In this document: in pieces, positions 20,301-33,100 of the stretch
How positions within the stretch are numbered: the first letter of the stretch is position 1
How the letters are laid out: each line of letters starts with the position of its first letter
NCBI RefSeq assembly: GCF_902148845.1
Contig: NC_043755.1
Location: 5,997,790 to 6,061,789, forward strand
DNA length: 64,000 nt
Direction: 5' to 3'
From: Salarias fasciatus
Lineage: Eukaryota; Chordata; Actinopteri; Blenniiformes; Blenniidae
Position numbers and translations under genes: made by a program
The notes under the pieces: generated by a model
Told to the model about the DNA's origin: nothing
Databases searched by the model: none
Seen by the model: the letters and a program-made list of their open reading frames with translations, nothing else

Positions 20301-22579
20301 ACGGTAGTTTCACCTCATACCATTTTATTAAGAAAAAAAAACACCAAGCTGCTTTTGGCAGCAATTTTCAATGAGAATAAAGAAACTGAAGCTTTCGTGG
20401 CTGTTACCAGACGACCAATATGTTGGGCAGAAACAGTGTCGTCAGACTTACCTTGGCAGTGGAGTCTCTTTGGTCCAAAAGTCTGAGCTGCACGAGTTCA
20501 GGCACATCTTTGGGCTCCGGTACAGATTCATTAGACTCCTACAACAAAGATACTTAATCACCAGTATGTTCAGGTTTATTTCAGGCCTGAATTGTGAAAT
20601 TGCACAATATAAGGTTGATGGTGCAATGGCAGACCACTTTTTATTTTCCAGTTTCCTCATTTATTTGCACCCATTGAAGTGCTGTGGTACCTGAGTGTTT
20701 GCCAGTGGCACGCTCCAGCCGTGCAGCTGCCGCTTTCCCATTGTTCCCCAAATCTGGGAGCGGATTTCTCTGTAGATTTCTCTCCTCCTGACACGTGGTG
20801 AGAGAGCAGCAGGAGAGGAGGATCTACAGAAAATGCTTCTGCTGTTTAACGGCGGGATAATTTGTGTTCTTCTTGATTTTTTGAAGAGTTTAATCACACA
20901 GTAAAGCAAAACTGAGCCCCATCAGCAAAGAAATATTGAAAACGATTGTTTACTCTGGCTTAAATCAGGGGCTGAAAATGCTGTATCAGATCATGTTTAA
21001 ATCATTTACCGATTTACTTTCAAAAAGTTCATTTATTCACTCATATGCATCCAAAGTTTTAAATGCAATAGCAGAAAAATCAAGAAAGAGAAACATTAAA
21101 ACCAGTAACTTACTCTGTGTGAGTTCGAGTTATGGCCGGGAGTTTTGGAGATGCAACAGGGGAGCGAGAGAATGACGGGGAGGAGGACAGAGCCAGCGCA
21201 GAGGTAGATGGAGGGATTAGTGGCACCTTGGTCAAGCCAAACAAACGGTTGAACCTATAATTTGAAGATACAGACACTTATTGACATTTCACACGGTAAA
21301 CCTGCTGAGTACAGTTTACTACCAACCACACAAATACACACTTCCAGAGTGGTCAGACTTTTATTGACACAGAATATCATTTATCTTCATACAAGTCTCC
21401 TAAACTATCATTATGACACAACAGTAGACTGATTTATTCTATGATTTCCAGACAATGAAAATATACACTGAGGCCTGTCACTGTGGTAAAGAAGAAAAAA
21501 CATCAAGTAAATCAGCTTTTTTCAGTTTATTAAACACAATCTGTTAATTTTGACTGTCAACTTTATCATCGTGGATATGACAGTTTGATTGTGGTGAGTG
21601 ATTTTTGATTTTCACAAAAAGGTTAAAACAAAGTTGAAATCACACATGGCATGAGGATATGTTGGATGTTTAAATAGGAAACATTATTGTTCACAATATT
21701 TTAACTTTTTATCTGCAACTATCATGCCCTTTGCCTTCTGGTAAAGCCCTCCAGACTTCCCCAGGCGGGAACCTGATGTTTCCCTGTCCTACCGTGCTGG
21801 AGGATTAGAATCCATCACCCTCTAATTACATGACATTGCATGACAGCCTCACGCATCCTCAATACATCGCAGCCAAGTTAGAGGAACCAGACACGAGTTA
21901 CTGTACCCACATCCACGTTAACCTTGTTAGCAATTACGGGAGAATTAACTTCATCAACATTTTCAGAGCGCTGCAGATTGAAATGACAAACATGCTGTTT
22001 CAGAATAAGCAGAGAAAATATGAAAAGCTGTACCTTCTCCAAACACTGGACCGTTTATCATCAGTTAACCTCTCCTCCTTTGTTGCTCTGTGAAGACATT
22101 AAAAGCACCGCAGGAAGTCAAAAGGTAAAAATCAGTTGGAACACTAAAAAAAAACTTTTTTCTAGACAACACACACACACACACACACACGCGCTTATCC
22201 AAGGGCAAAGTTACCTGAGTGTCTGACTGTGTCTGACGGCCTCCTGCAGCTCAAACAGACGCTGCTTGTACTGGTTCTTCTCCATGACAACACGAGCCAT
22301 TTCAGAGCGAGAGAAGTGACGCATGGACGCGGGCAGAGAGGCCTGCATGGGGGAAATAGATTCATCTTAATGGAGCCAGTTTAACACACCATCATTTACG
22401 CTCAGTGGCTCCTGCATTGTAAAAAAAAAAAAAGTTTCATTATAGCAGGACTATGACATTTCTTTTTTCAGCAGCTTACATCAGGATCCTCAGAATGGAT
22501 GGTTTCCAGCTCTTTACGGAGTCTGTGGAGGACAAAAAACAAAAGACAAACCTTTGGTTAAACTTTCTAAAGGTAAATA

Positions 22580-22617
<38 letters not shown>

Positions 22618-25600
22618 GAAATGTCTGCACCTTTTCGTTTCCTCCTCCTTCTCCTTCATTCGGCCTTCTAATCTGGAGACGGTTTCCTGAAGTGTATTCA
22701 CCTCCAGCTTTAGAGCTGAACGGTCATCAGTGAGCTCCACTACTCGAGATATCAAAGCTTTACGAGCAGCGTCAAGTGATTCGCTGGAAAAAAAACAATA
22801 GAAATGCAGCAACAAGAGATTAATTTAGCGCTGAAAAATATCAACTCTAAGAATAACTATTTCTTTATGAAGTTTATGACTAGGTTTGTTACTGAAACAA
22901 CAAGTGTTTGGGGGCAAACAAAAAAAAAAAACCCTGCATACAGAGGAAACCACAGTTTATCAGCCATGACAAGGTCAGAAATGAAAGCAGGACTCACTTG
23001 GTGACTTTCATTTCCTCATACTGAGAAAGAATCTCCTCGAACTGGTCTGTACTGCCTGAACAGAAAGTAGTATTAGAACTGTTTTAATAAGACACACACA
23101 AAAGAAACACTGGTAGGGCGGTATACCTGATGATATAAAGTACTCTGCATTAACATTCAGAAAGAAAGAAATTCAGACAAAATGATTCAAATAAAAGAAG
23201 GGAACTTCTTATGTCAGTGATGTACTTGCACTTCATGTTTTCAGGATAAAAATAGATTGTGACTATTGGCAGATTATTTTTAGAAACCAAGCCGTTACCC
23301 TTCGATATCTGATCACTTACTGCCTGCTACACTGTTAACACGTCACAGGTTTGTGTCTCTCTGTTGGAACAATCTCATCTGAACTCACACAAAGAAAAAA
23401 GACTCCTGGGATGTTTCAGTTCTGAATTTTTTTTTTTTTTTTTTTTTTTTTTAAATATATCTCACCACCAATTGCAGTATTTAGGATCTGTGCTCCTCAA
23501 CCGTTTTTGATACGTAGAAAAATGTACGATGGTTGATATTCAGTTTTTAAAAGTGAGTGTCCACTACCTCTGACATTGGCTCCTCGGTCTACACTCTCCA
23601 CATAATCCCGACTCAGCTCCGACAGTTCAGAGAAGACAGAGTCGGTGTTGCGGAGTTCCCACTCTATACTGTCCTCTTCCTCCACCTCCACGCCTTCTTC
23701 CTCTTTCCTTTCTTCTTCTTCTTTTTGTTTCTCCATCTCCCTCATCTCGTCCTCCCAACTCGTATCCAGCTCCGACTTGTCTTCAGCTTGAGGTATCAGC
23801 GGGGAACTGAGGTAACCAGTAAATAAAAACAGATAGTTTAGACTTGTAAGGAATAGAAATTAAAACAAAAAGGTTTGCTGCAGCAAAGTGAACTTTGGTT
23901 TGGTCGATGACTCACAAACATTCTAGTGAAAACACAGATTAGTTTATGGATTTGGATGATTACCTTGCATTTGCAGAGCCGTGAAACTGTGCCAGCTCAG
24001 GAGTGGAGCTGATGATATCGCTGACAAACTGATTCACGCCGGACTTCACAGAAATGTCAATCGCATTTTCTCTCTGAACTTCTAAATCTTCCAAACAGGG
24101 AGGACCAGAGTTTGAGTGGGGTCTTTGAATGATCTAAAGAAATAATGGAAAAACACAAAAACCAGAAAACAACAGAGTTTAAAAGGTCCATATTTGAAGA
24201 AATACAGCCAAGTGAGATGCAGACAGGTTTACCTTGTCATTATCGCAGGAGTCTGAGGAGACGTGTATGGATGGAAGGTCACGGTTCTTTAAAAGCATTT
24301 GATTCCTAAAGGCAACATGCAGGGTTAGATACTAAAATCACCTGAATATTCAGTTTGTGCCCCTTTAAAGAAATCTTTCATTGTTTTGGCAACATTATCA
24401 AACAGTAGCTTGTGATTCGTCGTCAATCCTTACTAACTTTATTTGAAGTGAAAATTGTAGCTAAATGCAAACAAATATTTAAATATAAACTAGACTGTTT
24501 TGTTAAATGAGCCATCATTGACTCCTTCAAATAATATGACTAAATAAGAGTGTTTAGCTGTATGCTGCAAGAAATGTCAGAGGAACAAATCTGTAAGAAT
24601 TGTGTTTTAGTTTGAGAGTTTTATGCTTTCAAGTGTGGAAAAAAATAAATGTGTTGGGCTTGTATAAGCTGTGTGCAAAGCTACATGAAGCCCATTCTGT
24701 TTGAATTAGTAGAATATCATCAAATTGTTATTGCATGCTGTGCATTCTATACAGTATTCTTTTTAAAAGGCAAATAAAAATTTCTGATCCAGTCCCACCA
24801 GAGAAGCGAGGTCACATTTCACGCAGGGTCTAAAATTGAGATTTAGTGCTTGAAATGTTGCTTGGCTTCATGTGCAATACACGATAGATTAAAATGTGGA
24901 ATTTAAATAAAATAGTCTTGAAAACAACCTCAATGGAGAATCCCTGTCAGATTCCTTCCTCTTTTCCAAAATTTCCCGGTGAGTGTTAGCCAACTGAAAG
25001 AGAAAATGATTCAAAAAAACGTTAAAAACAAAAGGGTGATCAACACTTAAATGTGAGGCGATAAAGCAGCTTGAAAATGGTTCGGCTCTGAAGAGGGATC
25101 TGACCTTGTTGTGAGTGAGTCTCAATGTGCTCAGTTCTCGACTTAGATTAGTCTTCTGCTCCTCCAGGGCCACCACTGAAAGTAAACAAGGCGTGTGTGT
25201 CCTTCACTGTGAAATCACTTTACCACAGAAAACTGGACGTCTTGCAAGCTGCAGAGATGTTCATCAGCATATTTTCATGATATTGGGAAGACAGGTTGAA
25301 AACAAAGGAGGAAATCACCAAGAAGAGGAGAAAGAAGTGAAGACATTTGAAACCTAAAACTTAGACTCAGCCTGTGTCCACTCACACTGATCAGCCTGCT
25401 CTCGGGCTTTGTTCTCCAGCTCTCGAGCTCGACGGTCCCGCTCCTTTTCCCTCACCCTCATGGCTCTCCTCTCCTGTTCAATCTGGTCATCCAACTCCAG
25501 GTACCTCTAAAGAAAGCAAAACTAAGCAACATGAGATGAATGTTTCTGATACACCCCGCGCTGCTCTCGGTGCTTCATCACCTCACCTCCTGACTTTCTT

Positions 25601-27515
25601 TTCTTAGCGCTCGCTCTGCCTGGTATCTCTCGAGCAGCGCTTCTCGTTCGGTTTTCTCCTTCTCCGCTTCCTCCTCCCGGTCTCTCAGCTGAGCTTTACA
25701 GTTGGCCAGACCCTCCAGGACCCACACAAATATAGGGACCAGTGACTCCACCACACCTTCACCATGGGTTTCGATAACAGTCTGCGACATTGTAAAGGAG
25801 CACAGAGCAAAGTCAAAGTCATGTGTGACTCGTGTGACCAGAAGCCTATCAGCATAGTAGATCGTGTGCAGGGACAGCAGGAATGCCTCACCTGCAGCTC
25901 TGAGTAGAGTTTCCCTGCCTCCTCGCTCACAATGTTTGGGTCCAGCTCCACCTCCCCCGTCCCACACAGCACTCTCTCGCTGTACTCCATTAGACGATTA
26001 TTTTGATCCGTTACATTAACTGTGAAGCAATCGACTCCAATCAACACCTGCAGCAAATGGTTTCTCAATTCTGTGAACCAACTTCCTCATTAACTAATAC
26101 AACTAGTTTAACTAGCTTTCTAACATTTCTGCCAACAGCAGCACCACCCATCCTCCATAGCTTCAAGCTACATTTGTATGTGATATGTGCAGCATCCTCA
26201 GAAACACGGCGATCGTTCAGCTGCTTCTGGACTGTCAAGCTGTTCTGATGTCTGGAGGTGTTTTAGAGTCCATCCTGTAGAAAAAGGAGGAAAGCCAAGA
26301 TGACACATAATGCAAAAACTCTAAAGTTTGTCACTGAACACTTTATTTACCCACGAATTACCACAGCTAGTTAGCCGGTTAAACACGAGATTGTGGAGAT
26401 ATTTGCTAACCAGCAAGTACACAAAAAAGGCCATACAGAACCTAAACCAATGTCTTGTGAAGAGGATGAAATCGACAGTGTAATGGTTGCTTATATGCCA
26501 GTAAGTTGTTTTACTCAGGCTTACATTCAAATGTAAACATGTGGAGTAGATTATATTCAGTCATGCATTCGTGCCTGAATGGATTTCCATGGAAAGCCAC
26601 TTAGAAAACAAGTTTATTCAACTCACAGAGAACTCTGGTTTTGTATCAGTCCTGAGGGGCCGAGTACACTTCTGCCAATGTTTTTGATAAACTGCTCACC
26701 ATTCAGATAACTTTACAGGAAACTGATTATAGCAAACACTGATTGTTTTGGAAAAGTGTAAATTGTTTAGCGTGATTGTTAACGGAATGCGTATAAAGCA
26801 AGAAACCTGAGATAGCATATTTTCATATAGCATCAATAAAAAATTCACCAATCGATCAGTTCTTGTCATTCTTATCAGATACAAAATGTGAAAGTAACTA
26901 CAACAGATAAAGCAGAAGGAAAAAAACAACTTTATGGCTCTTATTTCACTGTTTAGAAAACAACAATGTCTTCCATAAGGGAAAACATAGTTTTGACATT
27001 ACTATTTGGTTGGATGTCAGGGAGTTTGAGCACATTTTACAGTTTTGTCTACAAAGAAAAACGCAGTGAGGCTTCATATTGGTTATATTTAAGTGTCCCT
27101 AGCTTTAATCGTTTCATGTAGCGTCTCTAATGAAGGTTGTGCAATGAGAGGAGAACCAAATCAGCTGCAGCTGTGAGGGAAGCGTTCAGCGCTCCGAACT
27201 GCTCAAACGAATTCGAAACAACAATGTTGAGCGCACAAACGTGACACCGGCGGACTTCAAATGTCAGTACTTCTCCTAATCAGGCTTCTCTGTTGGTTCA
27301 GAAGCAGAAGAAGACACGCCGGTGAAACCGCCCGGTTGAACTGACATACTGTATAAATAAGTAACGTGACGGACAGTGGACACCTTGAGAGACGTCGCTG
27401 CGGCAGCCAGTGTACAAACTTGTGACTCGGTCAAAAAAACAAGCCGCGTGGACAAATAACTCCAGGTTCAGATCATAAAACTCACCTCCATGTCGGACGT
27501 CTTGATTATTTTCAT
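17319..27515 (-). CDS. JIP3/JIP4-family scaffold, extra paralog
   Basis: A scaffold of the JIP3 (MAPK8IP3) and JIP4 (SPAG9) family. Known members link kinesin-1 and dynein to vesicles and assemble JNK/p38 modules. I read 27 coding exons (27486-27515, 25892-26047, 25587-25781 ... 17919-18008, 17319-17437), totalling 993 aa against about 1,300 in JIP3/JIP4. The RH1 domain ([11 protein letters not shown] ... [15 protein letters not shown]) covers about 45-80, and a long coiled coil runs to about 220. The DIISSTPEL motif is near 280, an acidic stretch (exon 23568-23806) near 295-370, and RH2 ([20 protein letters not shown]) near 465-485. A C-terminal beta-propeller ([33 protein letters not shown]) ends in [10 protein letters not shown]. 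Sequence is clearly divergent from both mammalian members. The start is [10 protein letters not shown] in the exon at 27486-27515; a downstream MEYSERV at 25990 is an alternative. Confidence 0.9.
22168..22190. repeat. (AC)n microsatellite
   Basis: About 11 AC units in an intron of the JIP-like gene, 25 bp from exon 22215-22342 on its downstream side. In that transcript it reads as (GU)n just past the 5' splice site. Confidence 0.9.
22585..22613. repeat. Poly(A) tract
   Basis: A29 on the plus strand, in the short JIP-like intron between exons 22631-22783 and 22480-22522. On the gene's sense strand it is a T-run starting 17 bp after the donor. Confidence 0.9.
23427..23452. repeat. Poly(T) tract
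   Basis: T26 in a JIP-like intron between exons 23568-23806 and 22998-23055. Confidence 0.9.
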
Positions 27516-27720
27516 TTCACTTTGCCCAAAACACTGAAATTCCCGCTGTCTTTTCTGCTGAGAAGAGATCAATTACACATAAGCGAGTTTAAAGACGGGG
27601 GCGTGGTTTGATTTTGACGTATGCAGACATGTCCCGCGTTTGGCCAATCAGAGCGCGAGAATTGTTCACAGTATCCAATGGGCGGTGAGAGGAGGCGGGA
27701 CTTCAGCAGTTTGTTTTCAG
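27516..27720 (-). promoter_or_regulatory. Promoter region of the JIP-like gene
   Basis: This lies directly upstream of the first coding exon. Two CCAAT boxes are visible on the plus strand, at about 27642-27646 (GGCCAATCAG) and about 27674-27678 (ATCCAATGG). They lie roughly 130-160 bp from the start codon, in a CpG-containing stretch. NF-Y-type control is inferred. Confidence 0.45.
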
Positions 27721-28418
27721 ACGGAGGAAAAAAAAGTTTCCTGAAACTTGAACGATGACACGTGACCCTAGAGTCTGTCAGGTGATCTGACTCAAATCCG
27801 ATACCTGTGTGGAAATACCTGCGGAAATTCCTGAGAGCGAAATGCCGAGCCGGCTGCCGTCCCCACCCAAGACCAGCAGATTACAGTTATTCCTAATGTA
27901 TAGTTAATAGTTTGAATTGGGGCATATTGTGACAAAAAACAATTAAAATGAAATCAAATCACAATGAAATTACATTGGATGACCAAACTTTCTTTCAGTA
28001 ATTTACACCATGGAAATGAAACAGCTGTCAGTGAAAGCTAAGCTCATTGTCATACAGGTTTCTACAACTGCTGATCTATGAACTACTTAATAACAAGAAA
28101 CGTCAAATGCAAGTATAAATTCATGTTCTCAACAATACTCATAGGTTTACTTAATTTTCAAGCAGGAATAAATGTATTCATTCATTCAAAAAAAGCCCAT
28201 TTGATTGTGATGCCAAAAGGAGCTATTCAGTTCACTTTTGTATTGAATATCAAAATTAAAAATACATATTTTTTAAGACTGAAAAAACTGCAAAAAAAAG
28301 AATTTTTTTTTCTGTAAAATAGGAATTATCTGCTTAAAGGATAGACGTACTTGCCTAAATAATTACTTGAGACGGTAATATTTTCTACTTGCACACCAGG
28401 ATGAAGTTTGTATTTCCT

Positions 28419-28432
28419 CCAGCAGATGGCGA
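28419..28432 (+). promoter_or_regulatory. CTCF-type motif
   Basis: The sequence CCAGCAGATGGCGA matches the CTCF core CCASYAGRKGGCRS except for the final base. It lies in the gap between the JIP-like gene and the TMEM100-like gene. It is on the opposite strand to the motif at 6972, so the two point toward the flanks rather than toward each other. Confidence 0.4.
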
Positions 28433-29194
28433 TAAAAGCTCAACTGTCTCCTCTCTTTTTATCCATTAATTGTATTTCTGTTGTGTTCACACAGGAGTCC
28501 GAAAATGTCAGCCCCATCCTGCTTCTGTGGTCATATCTAACAGCCTTCTTTAAACCTCGACCTGGTAAGAGCTTCTTCGCCTCAGCTACATTGTCCCTGA
28601 AACTAACTGAAAAGCCAAATTACAAAGTTCAAGTCAAGGCTGAGCTCACACTAATTTGTCTTTTAGGTTATTTGTCCCTAGACCTTCAGCTGCATTCTTA
28701 TAATTATAAGCTTCACAATAAATCACAATTTTTGAGTTATGTTAGAACATGTTCTAATCTGTGGCACCATGGTGAGTTTTTATTAAAACATTGGTTTTAG
28801 TTCAAAGTTAGCCTAGAAACAGTTGTGAACCCGTGTAAAGAAAGTCTTTTAACTCATTGCAGACCTGCTCCATAAGCTGATGGGCTGTAAAGCATCTGGC
28901 TGGAGGGCTAAAGTCAGCCGAGGAGGATTCAATCTGGCCCACGGGATGATTTACAAAAAAAAAAAAAAAAAAAACGATTAAAAAAAAAACTTCTGTAGGC
29001 TATGTGGTTTGTCCACTGGGGGTTGCACTGCTTACTTAAGTGTAGAATTTATAAAGGTACACTGAGAGCCTAAAACTGAAGTGAAAGTACTGCCAATGTA
29101 AAGCACCTAGTATGCATTACCGATACTATTATATCACTTTTATCATGGAACACAAACATATTCACTATTTTCCAACACAGCAAGATAGCTGTGG

Positions 29195-29370
29195 GTTCAA
29201 ATGAGCATTTCTGTGTAGCTATAGTTCGCCTGTTCTCCCCGTGTTTGTGTTCCATAGTCCAAACACACACACACACGAGGTAAAGTGGTGACCCTAAACT
29301 ACCCCTAGGTGCAAGTGTGTGTCTTTGTGTGCAGGTTGGGTTGTCTGTCTCTGTGTTTTGCCCTCCCCCA
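29195..29370 (+). repeat. Decayed teleost dispersed repeat
   Basis: The order of phrases 'ctgttctccccgtgttt', 'ccatagtccaaacacac', 'gtgaccctaaactaccc' and 'ctaggtgcaagtgtgtg' matches, with many substitutions, a short repeat scattered through many teleost genomes. That repeat reads roughly 'tctccccgtg ... cacagtccaaa ... gtgactctaaattg ... gtaggtgtgaatgtg'. I recognise it from memory and cannot assign a repeat-database name. Confidence 0.5.
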
Positions 29371-29706
29371 TAGCTTGGGATTTGTCACAGTACAACAAAT
29401 AAAACACACACCAAGGCAGGATGCTCATATATATTGTGTAAATATTGATGAAACTGATTTTTTTAACTATATTCATCAAGTGTACTGATTTTATTTTTGA
29501 AATTCAGAAACACTGGAAAGAAAAAAAAGAAAAAAGTGCAGCAAGACTTGTATAAAAGTGGTTGTTACATGAAAAAAAACAAGAGGAGTGAATCAGTTTA
29601 GTCATTTCGTTCAGACTGAAGGAAATGACACAGAAATAAGATATCCCCCCGATATCTGACCCGGTGTTGTTTACAGTCTTTACAGGATTTTTTATTCAAG
29701 GCTTTT

Positions 29707-30129
29707 TTATACAGTGACTTTTTTGATCACCCTCCCACTCTCCACAAGCACTTCTTTTCCATCCTCTCTCTCTTGTCTTGTGATCGCTCTCCTTTTTTTC
29801 GTCAGGAGGTAAAACGCCGACACGCTTCCCACCACCACAAAGCTGAGCGCCAGAATCACCAGTCCCAGTCCCAGCAGGTGAGACGTGCCTCCTCTGGAGT
29901 GGTTCAGCTGGTCCCACAGTCCCACCGCCACGCAGCTGAAGCCGATGAGGGTTCCCCAAAAGCCGAAGGCCAACATGCAGGATCCACACGACAGTTCCAC
30001 ACCCCCCGTCACCACCGTGATGCCCGCCACGGACACAACTCCGTCTGGCAGGGTCACCGTCTCAGATTTGGGGTTGTAGGTGACTGTAGAGGGAACTTCT
30101 GCCAGAGCCGAAGGATTGAGGGTCTCCAT
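29707..30129 (-). CDS. TMEM100-like two-pass membrane protein
   Basis: A single coding exon of 140 aa, start METLNPSALAEV. The block VVTGGVELSCGSCM matches the hallmark MAATGGTELSCYRC of TMEM100. Membrane segments lie at about 51-72 (after the SCGSC motif) and about 84-109, followed by a basic KKRR turn and a cytosolic tail. TMEM100 acts downstream of BMP9/ALK1 in endothelium and also modulates TRPA1-TRPV1 coupling in neurons (family knowledge). Whether this relative shares those roles is unknown. A 5' UTR acceptor (TTTTAG, ending at about 30194) and an upstream donor (GTAAGT near 31164) imply a non-coding first exon near 31165-31400. It is probably an additional paralog rather than the tmem100 ortholog, because the N-terminus and tail differ. 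Confidence 0.8.
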   Translation of the reverse strand: METLNPSALAEVPSTVTYNPKSETVTLPDGVVSVAGITVVTGGVELSCGSCMLAFGFWGTLIGFSCVAVGLWDQLNHSRGGTSHLLGLGLVILALSFVVVGSVSAFYLLTKKRRAITRQEREDGKEVLVESGRVIKKVTV

Positions 30130-33100
30130 CTTTGCTGTCGGCTGGTTGATGGCCAAGATTGATCTCACATTCAGCTCCTTCCTCTTCTTCTAAAATATAA
30201 TACAACATATTATTTTACCATCAGATTTCCATCTCTATTTCTACCATAAAATAAGTTCATAATTTCGAACACATTTACCAGAAATGATAATATCCACATA
30301 TAGTCATTGTTAATGAAAATAATGGTTTATGGTGGGGACGATGATTGGATTCAAAGCTTGTTTTGCAATTACTGGTCCACTGGTAAGTTGGAACAAATTT
30401 AGACTGACACATTAAATAGGATACAAGCCCAAATTGCATTACAATTTAAACATGCATACAGATTCTGTCTATTTTTAGATTTGTCCGTTTAACTTCACCA
30501 AGATTAAAGGCTATCTTCGTCAGCTAATTGCCACAACCCCTCACCGGGGACAGAGCTTCCAGTGGTGACACCAGGAGAGTCCTGCCTGACCCCCGTTATG
30601 TAAGAGGCCAACCTATTGTCACTATTGCATTAAAAACAACAACAACAACTAAAACTGAAACCTGAAAGTAATTAAACAAGCTTACAATATCCTTGATTTC
30701 TTTTCAAGGATATTTCTGTTTGCCTTTCACTGTGAAATGAAAATAATCCTGTTGTTTTTGTACAGTACTTAAAACCTGCACTAATCCAGATGCTTGAGAC
30801 AACAATGTAACCAAGTCCACAAGTCCAGCTTCATTTTGATGTATTGAAGTCACGTCCAAAAAGAAATAACTTAGCCCATAAAAGGAAGGTGAGTAAATCA
30901 TGACAAACACTGAAAAATTCAAAAGTTTCGTGTCAGCTTTAATTTTAGTCCCTTGTGTGTGTTTCCCCCTCCCTTGTTAGCCCTTGTGCAGATGTTTAAA
31001 GTTTCTGGGTCTTCCCCTGAAATTCACACATGCACCGAAATGTTTTATGGCTGTTCAATCGGCTACAGAAAACTTAACTTAAGAGCTGGAGGACTGAAAA
31101 TAACTTTGTAAACTATTTTATGCTAACTTATATTCTGAATAGAATCAAATGAAGCATGACTTACCTCTGTGTGATATCAGGAGCTTAAATGTCAGCAAAA
31201 ACAGTCACGTTCAGCAGTGAGGCTGAAAGCTTTGAGGTGCTCGGTTTGTCCCTGCACAGCGGGAACTGACGCCCAAGTCTCTTGCTCAAAAGCATGAACC
31301 ACTTGAGGCCCCACAACATGGTGGCGGCAGCCATCAAGATTGTTGCAATAGTTTGTTTGTTCCTTTCTTTCCTTGTGTTCAGTAGGAAGCTCTCGTCTGT
31401 CATTACGCCTCATTATGACCCATTAACAGATATTTATCTGGAAACAACTCCCTTCCTTCTTTCCTCCTGCCTTCAGTCTTAAGATTCGAGTTGTGTCCCA
31501 CCAAGGCATTGTCTGGGCTGAGAATGGGTTTTTCCTTTTTATTTTCTTTTTAAAAACATTGTCCCTGTTCAACAGTCCTGTTATTGTGTCACTGGAGGAT
31601 ACGTGTTTTTCTGTCAGGGCTCTGATGTCTGAAACTTTGATGTGGACTGATCGGCTTCATGATGAATGACTGGGAACTTTAGAAGTGGCTTGTCAAAAAA
31701 AAAAACTATTATTGCACACTCACCAACATACTTGTACTTGGGAAATTTGAACTGCAGGGTCTTTTTAAGGGTCCTTCAGGGGTCAATTTTTAACTAAAAC
31801 TTTTGAAAGTCAACAAAGAAAAGAAAAACATAAGACAAAAAGCATATTCCATGGTATATATACAGTATTAAGAGATACCTAAATCAGATTTCTGTTGGAG
31901 GATATAAAGTCATGTTAACACATTTCATTCAATACTACTTTCCTCTAAGGACTTTTCTTTTTGCTCAACATGCCTCCCGTGTGTCCATCGTCATATTTTC
32001 TATAAGAACCAAACTGTTACATTTTCTCTTATTTTGTCAGAACTTATAATTGAAATTATCAATTTGATGATCTTGTTCTCTCATTAAGAGTAAGAGATGT
32101 CATGCCAAAAATTAACCGTATCACTCGCCCAATAACAGATTAACACAGATTACAGGTTCGAAGCACTTTAACTGGAATCCAGAGTCTCTGTTTTCACACT
32201 GACTCACTATTTACAGGCAATGGCATCATGAGCTTTCTTGTATTGACACTTGACCTGTTGGAAGCTGTGAGCGCTGACGTTGTGCAGGATAACACTTGGC
32301 CACAGATCAAGTGTGATACAGTCTATTAATACTGTATAAAGCTCCAGAGTCAACTGGGATTTTGCCTATTGGCCTAATTGTAGGTATTTTTAGATCTGTT
32401 ATCTTCTGCCTCAAGGGAACTTTGTCTTGTGTTTATTTTATCAAGTGTTATAGAATACTCCCTGTTAAATACACAATTTATTGTAACAAACATAATTTGG
32501 GGGTAAAAACAATTTGTTGCATGCCTTCATCTAATAAATCTACCCCGACAGTCGCTGTAGTAAGTAAGATGTCACACACCCACACGACAGCTATCTCCAC
32601 CCTCTACACAGGTACACGACCTTTTTAAAAGTAGATGCAAATCCACTTGCTCCAGGTCGAGCAATTAGTCCAGCCAAGGGTACAGTCAGATGTCAGGGAT
32701 TGCCCCGCCGCAGCGAGGGAGGAGGGCAGGGGGATAATTCTTTCGGCCATCGCAGGATTGAAGATGATGGTAATTGGCTAAGGTCTGGATCGGGTGGGCC
32801 GGGGCGGGGCTTCTGTAATCCGATAGATGGACTCAGTGTGTGTTATTATGCAAAAAACAAGTGATAAAATGATAACACTGAAATGTACATGAAGTTCCTC
32901 TGGCTGTGATTGCTGTGGTTCATTCTTGTTTAAATTTTTGCTTCTGACGTCCTCATTATGCTTCACCTCGACACTGCATTGAACTGAGGGAATCGGGATG
33001 ATATTAAAATTAAAGCTGGAGCAAAGCAACAAAAGTGTCATGAAGTGAAGTTGATTTGCTTATAATTGTGCCCCCCCCAACTGATATTAATCAAGATGCA

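Larger units (their letters stand above)
27721..29706. other. Gap between JIP-like promoter and TMEM100-like gene
   Basis: No coding exon is recognised. It contains a CTCF-type motif at 28419-28432, poly-A tracts near 28958-28990, and a decayed teleost dispersed repeat at about 29195-29370. A minus-strand AATAAA at 29490-29495 could end the TMEM100-like 3' UTR. The 130-codon open frame at 28408-28800 has no recognisable domain. Confidence 0.4.

Noticed and set aside
28408-28800. 130-codon plus-strand frame
   Set aside because: No recognisable domain, AT-rich, no supporting splice sites; probably chance.
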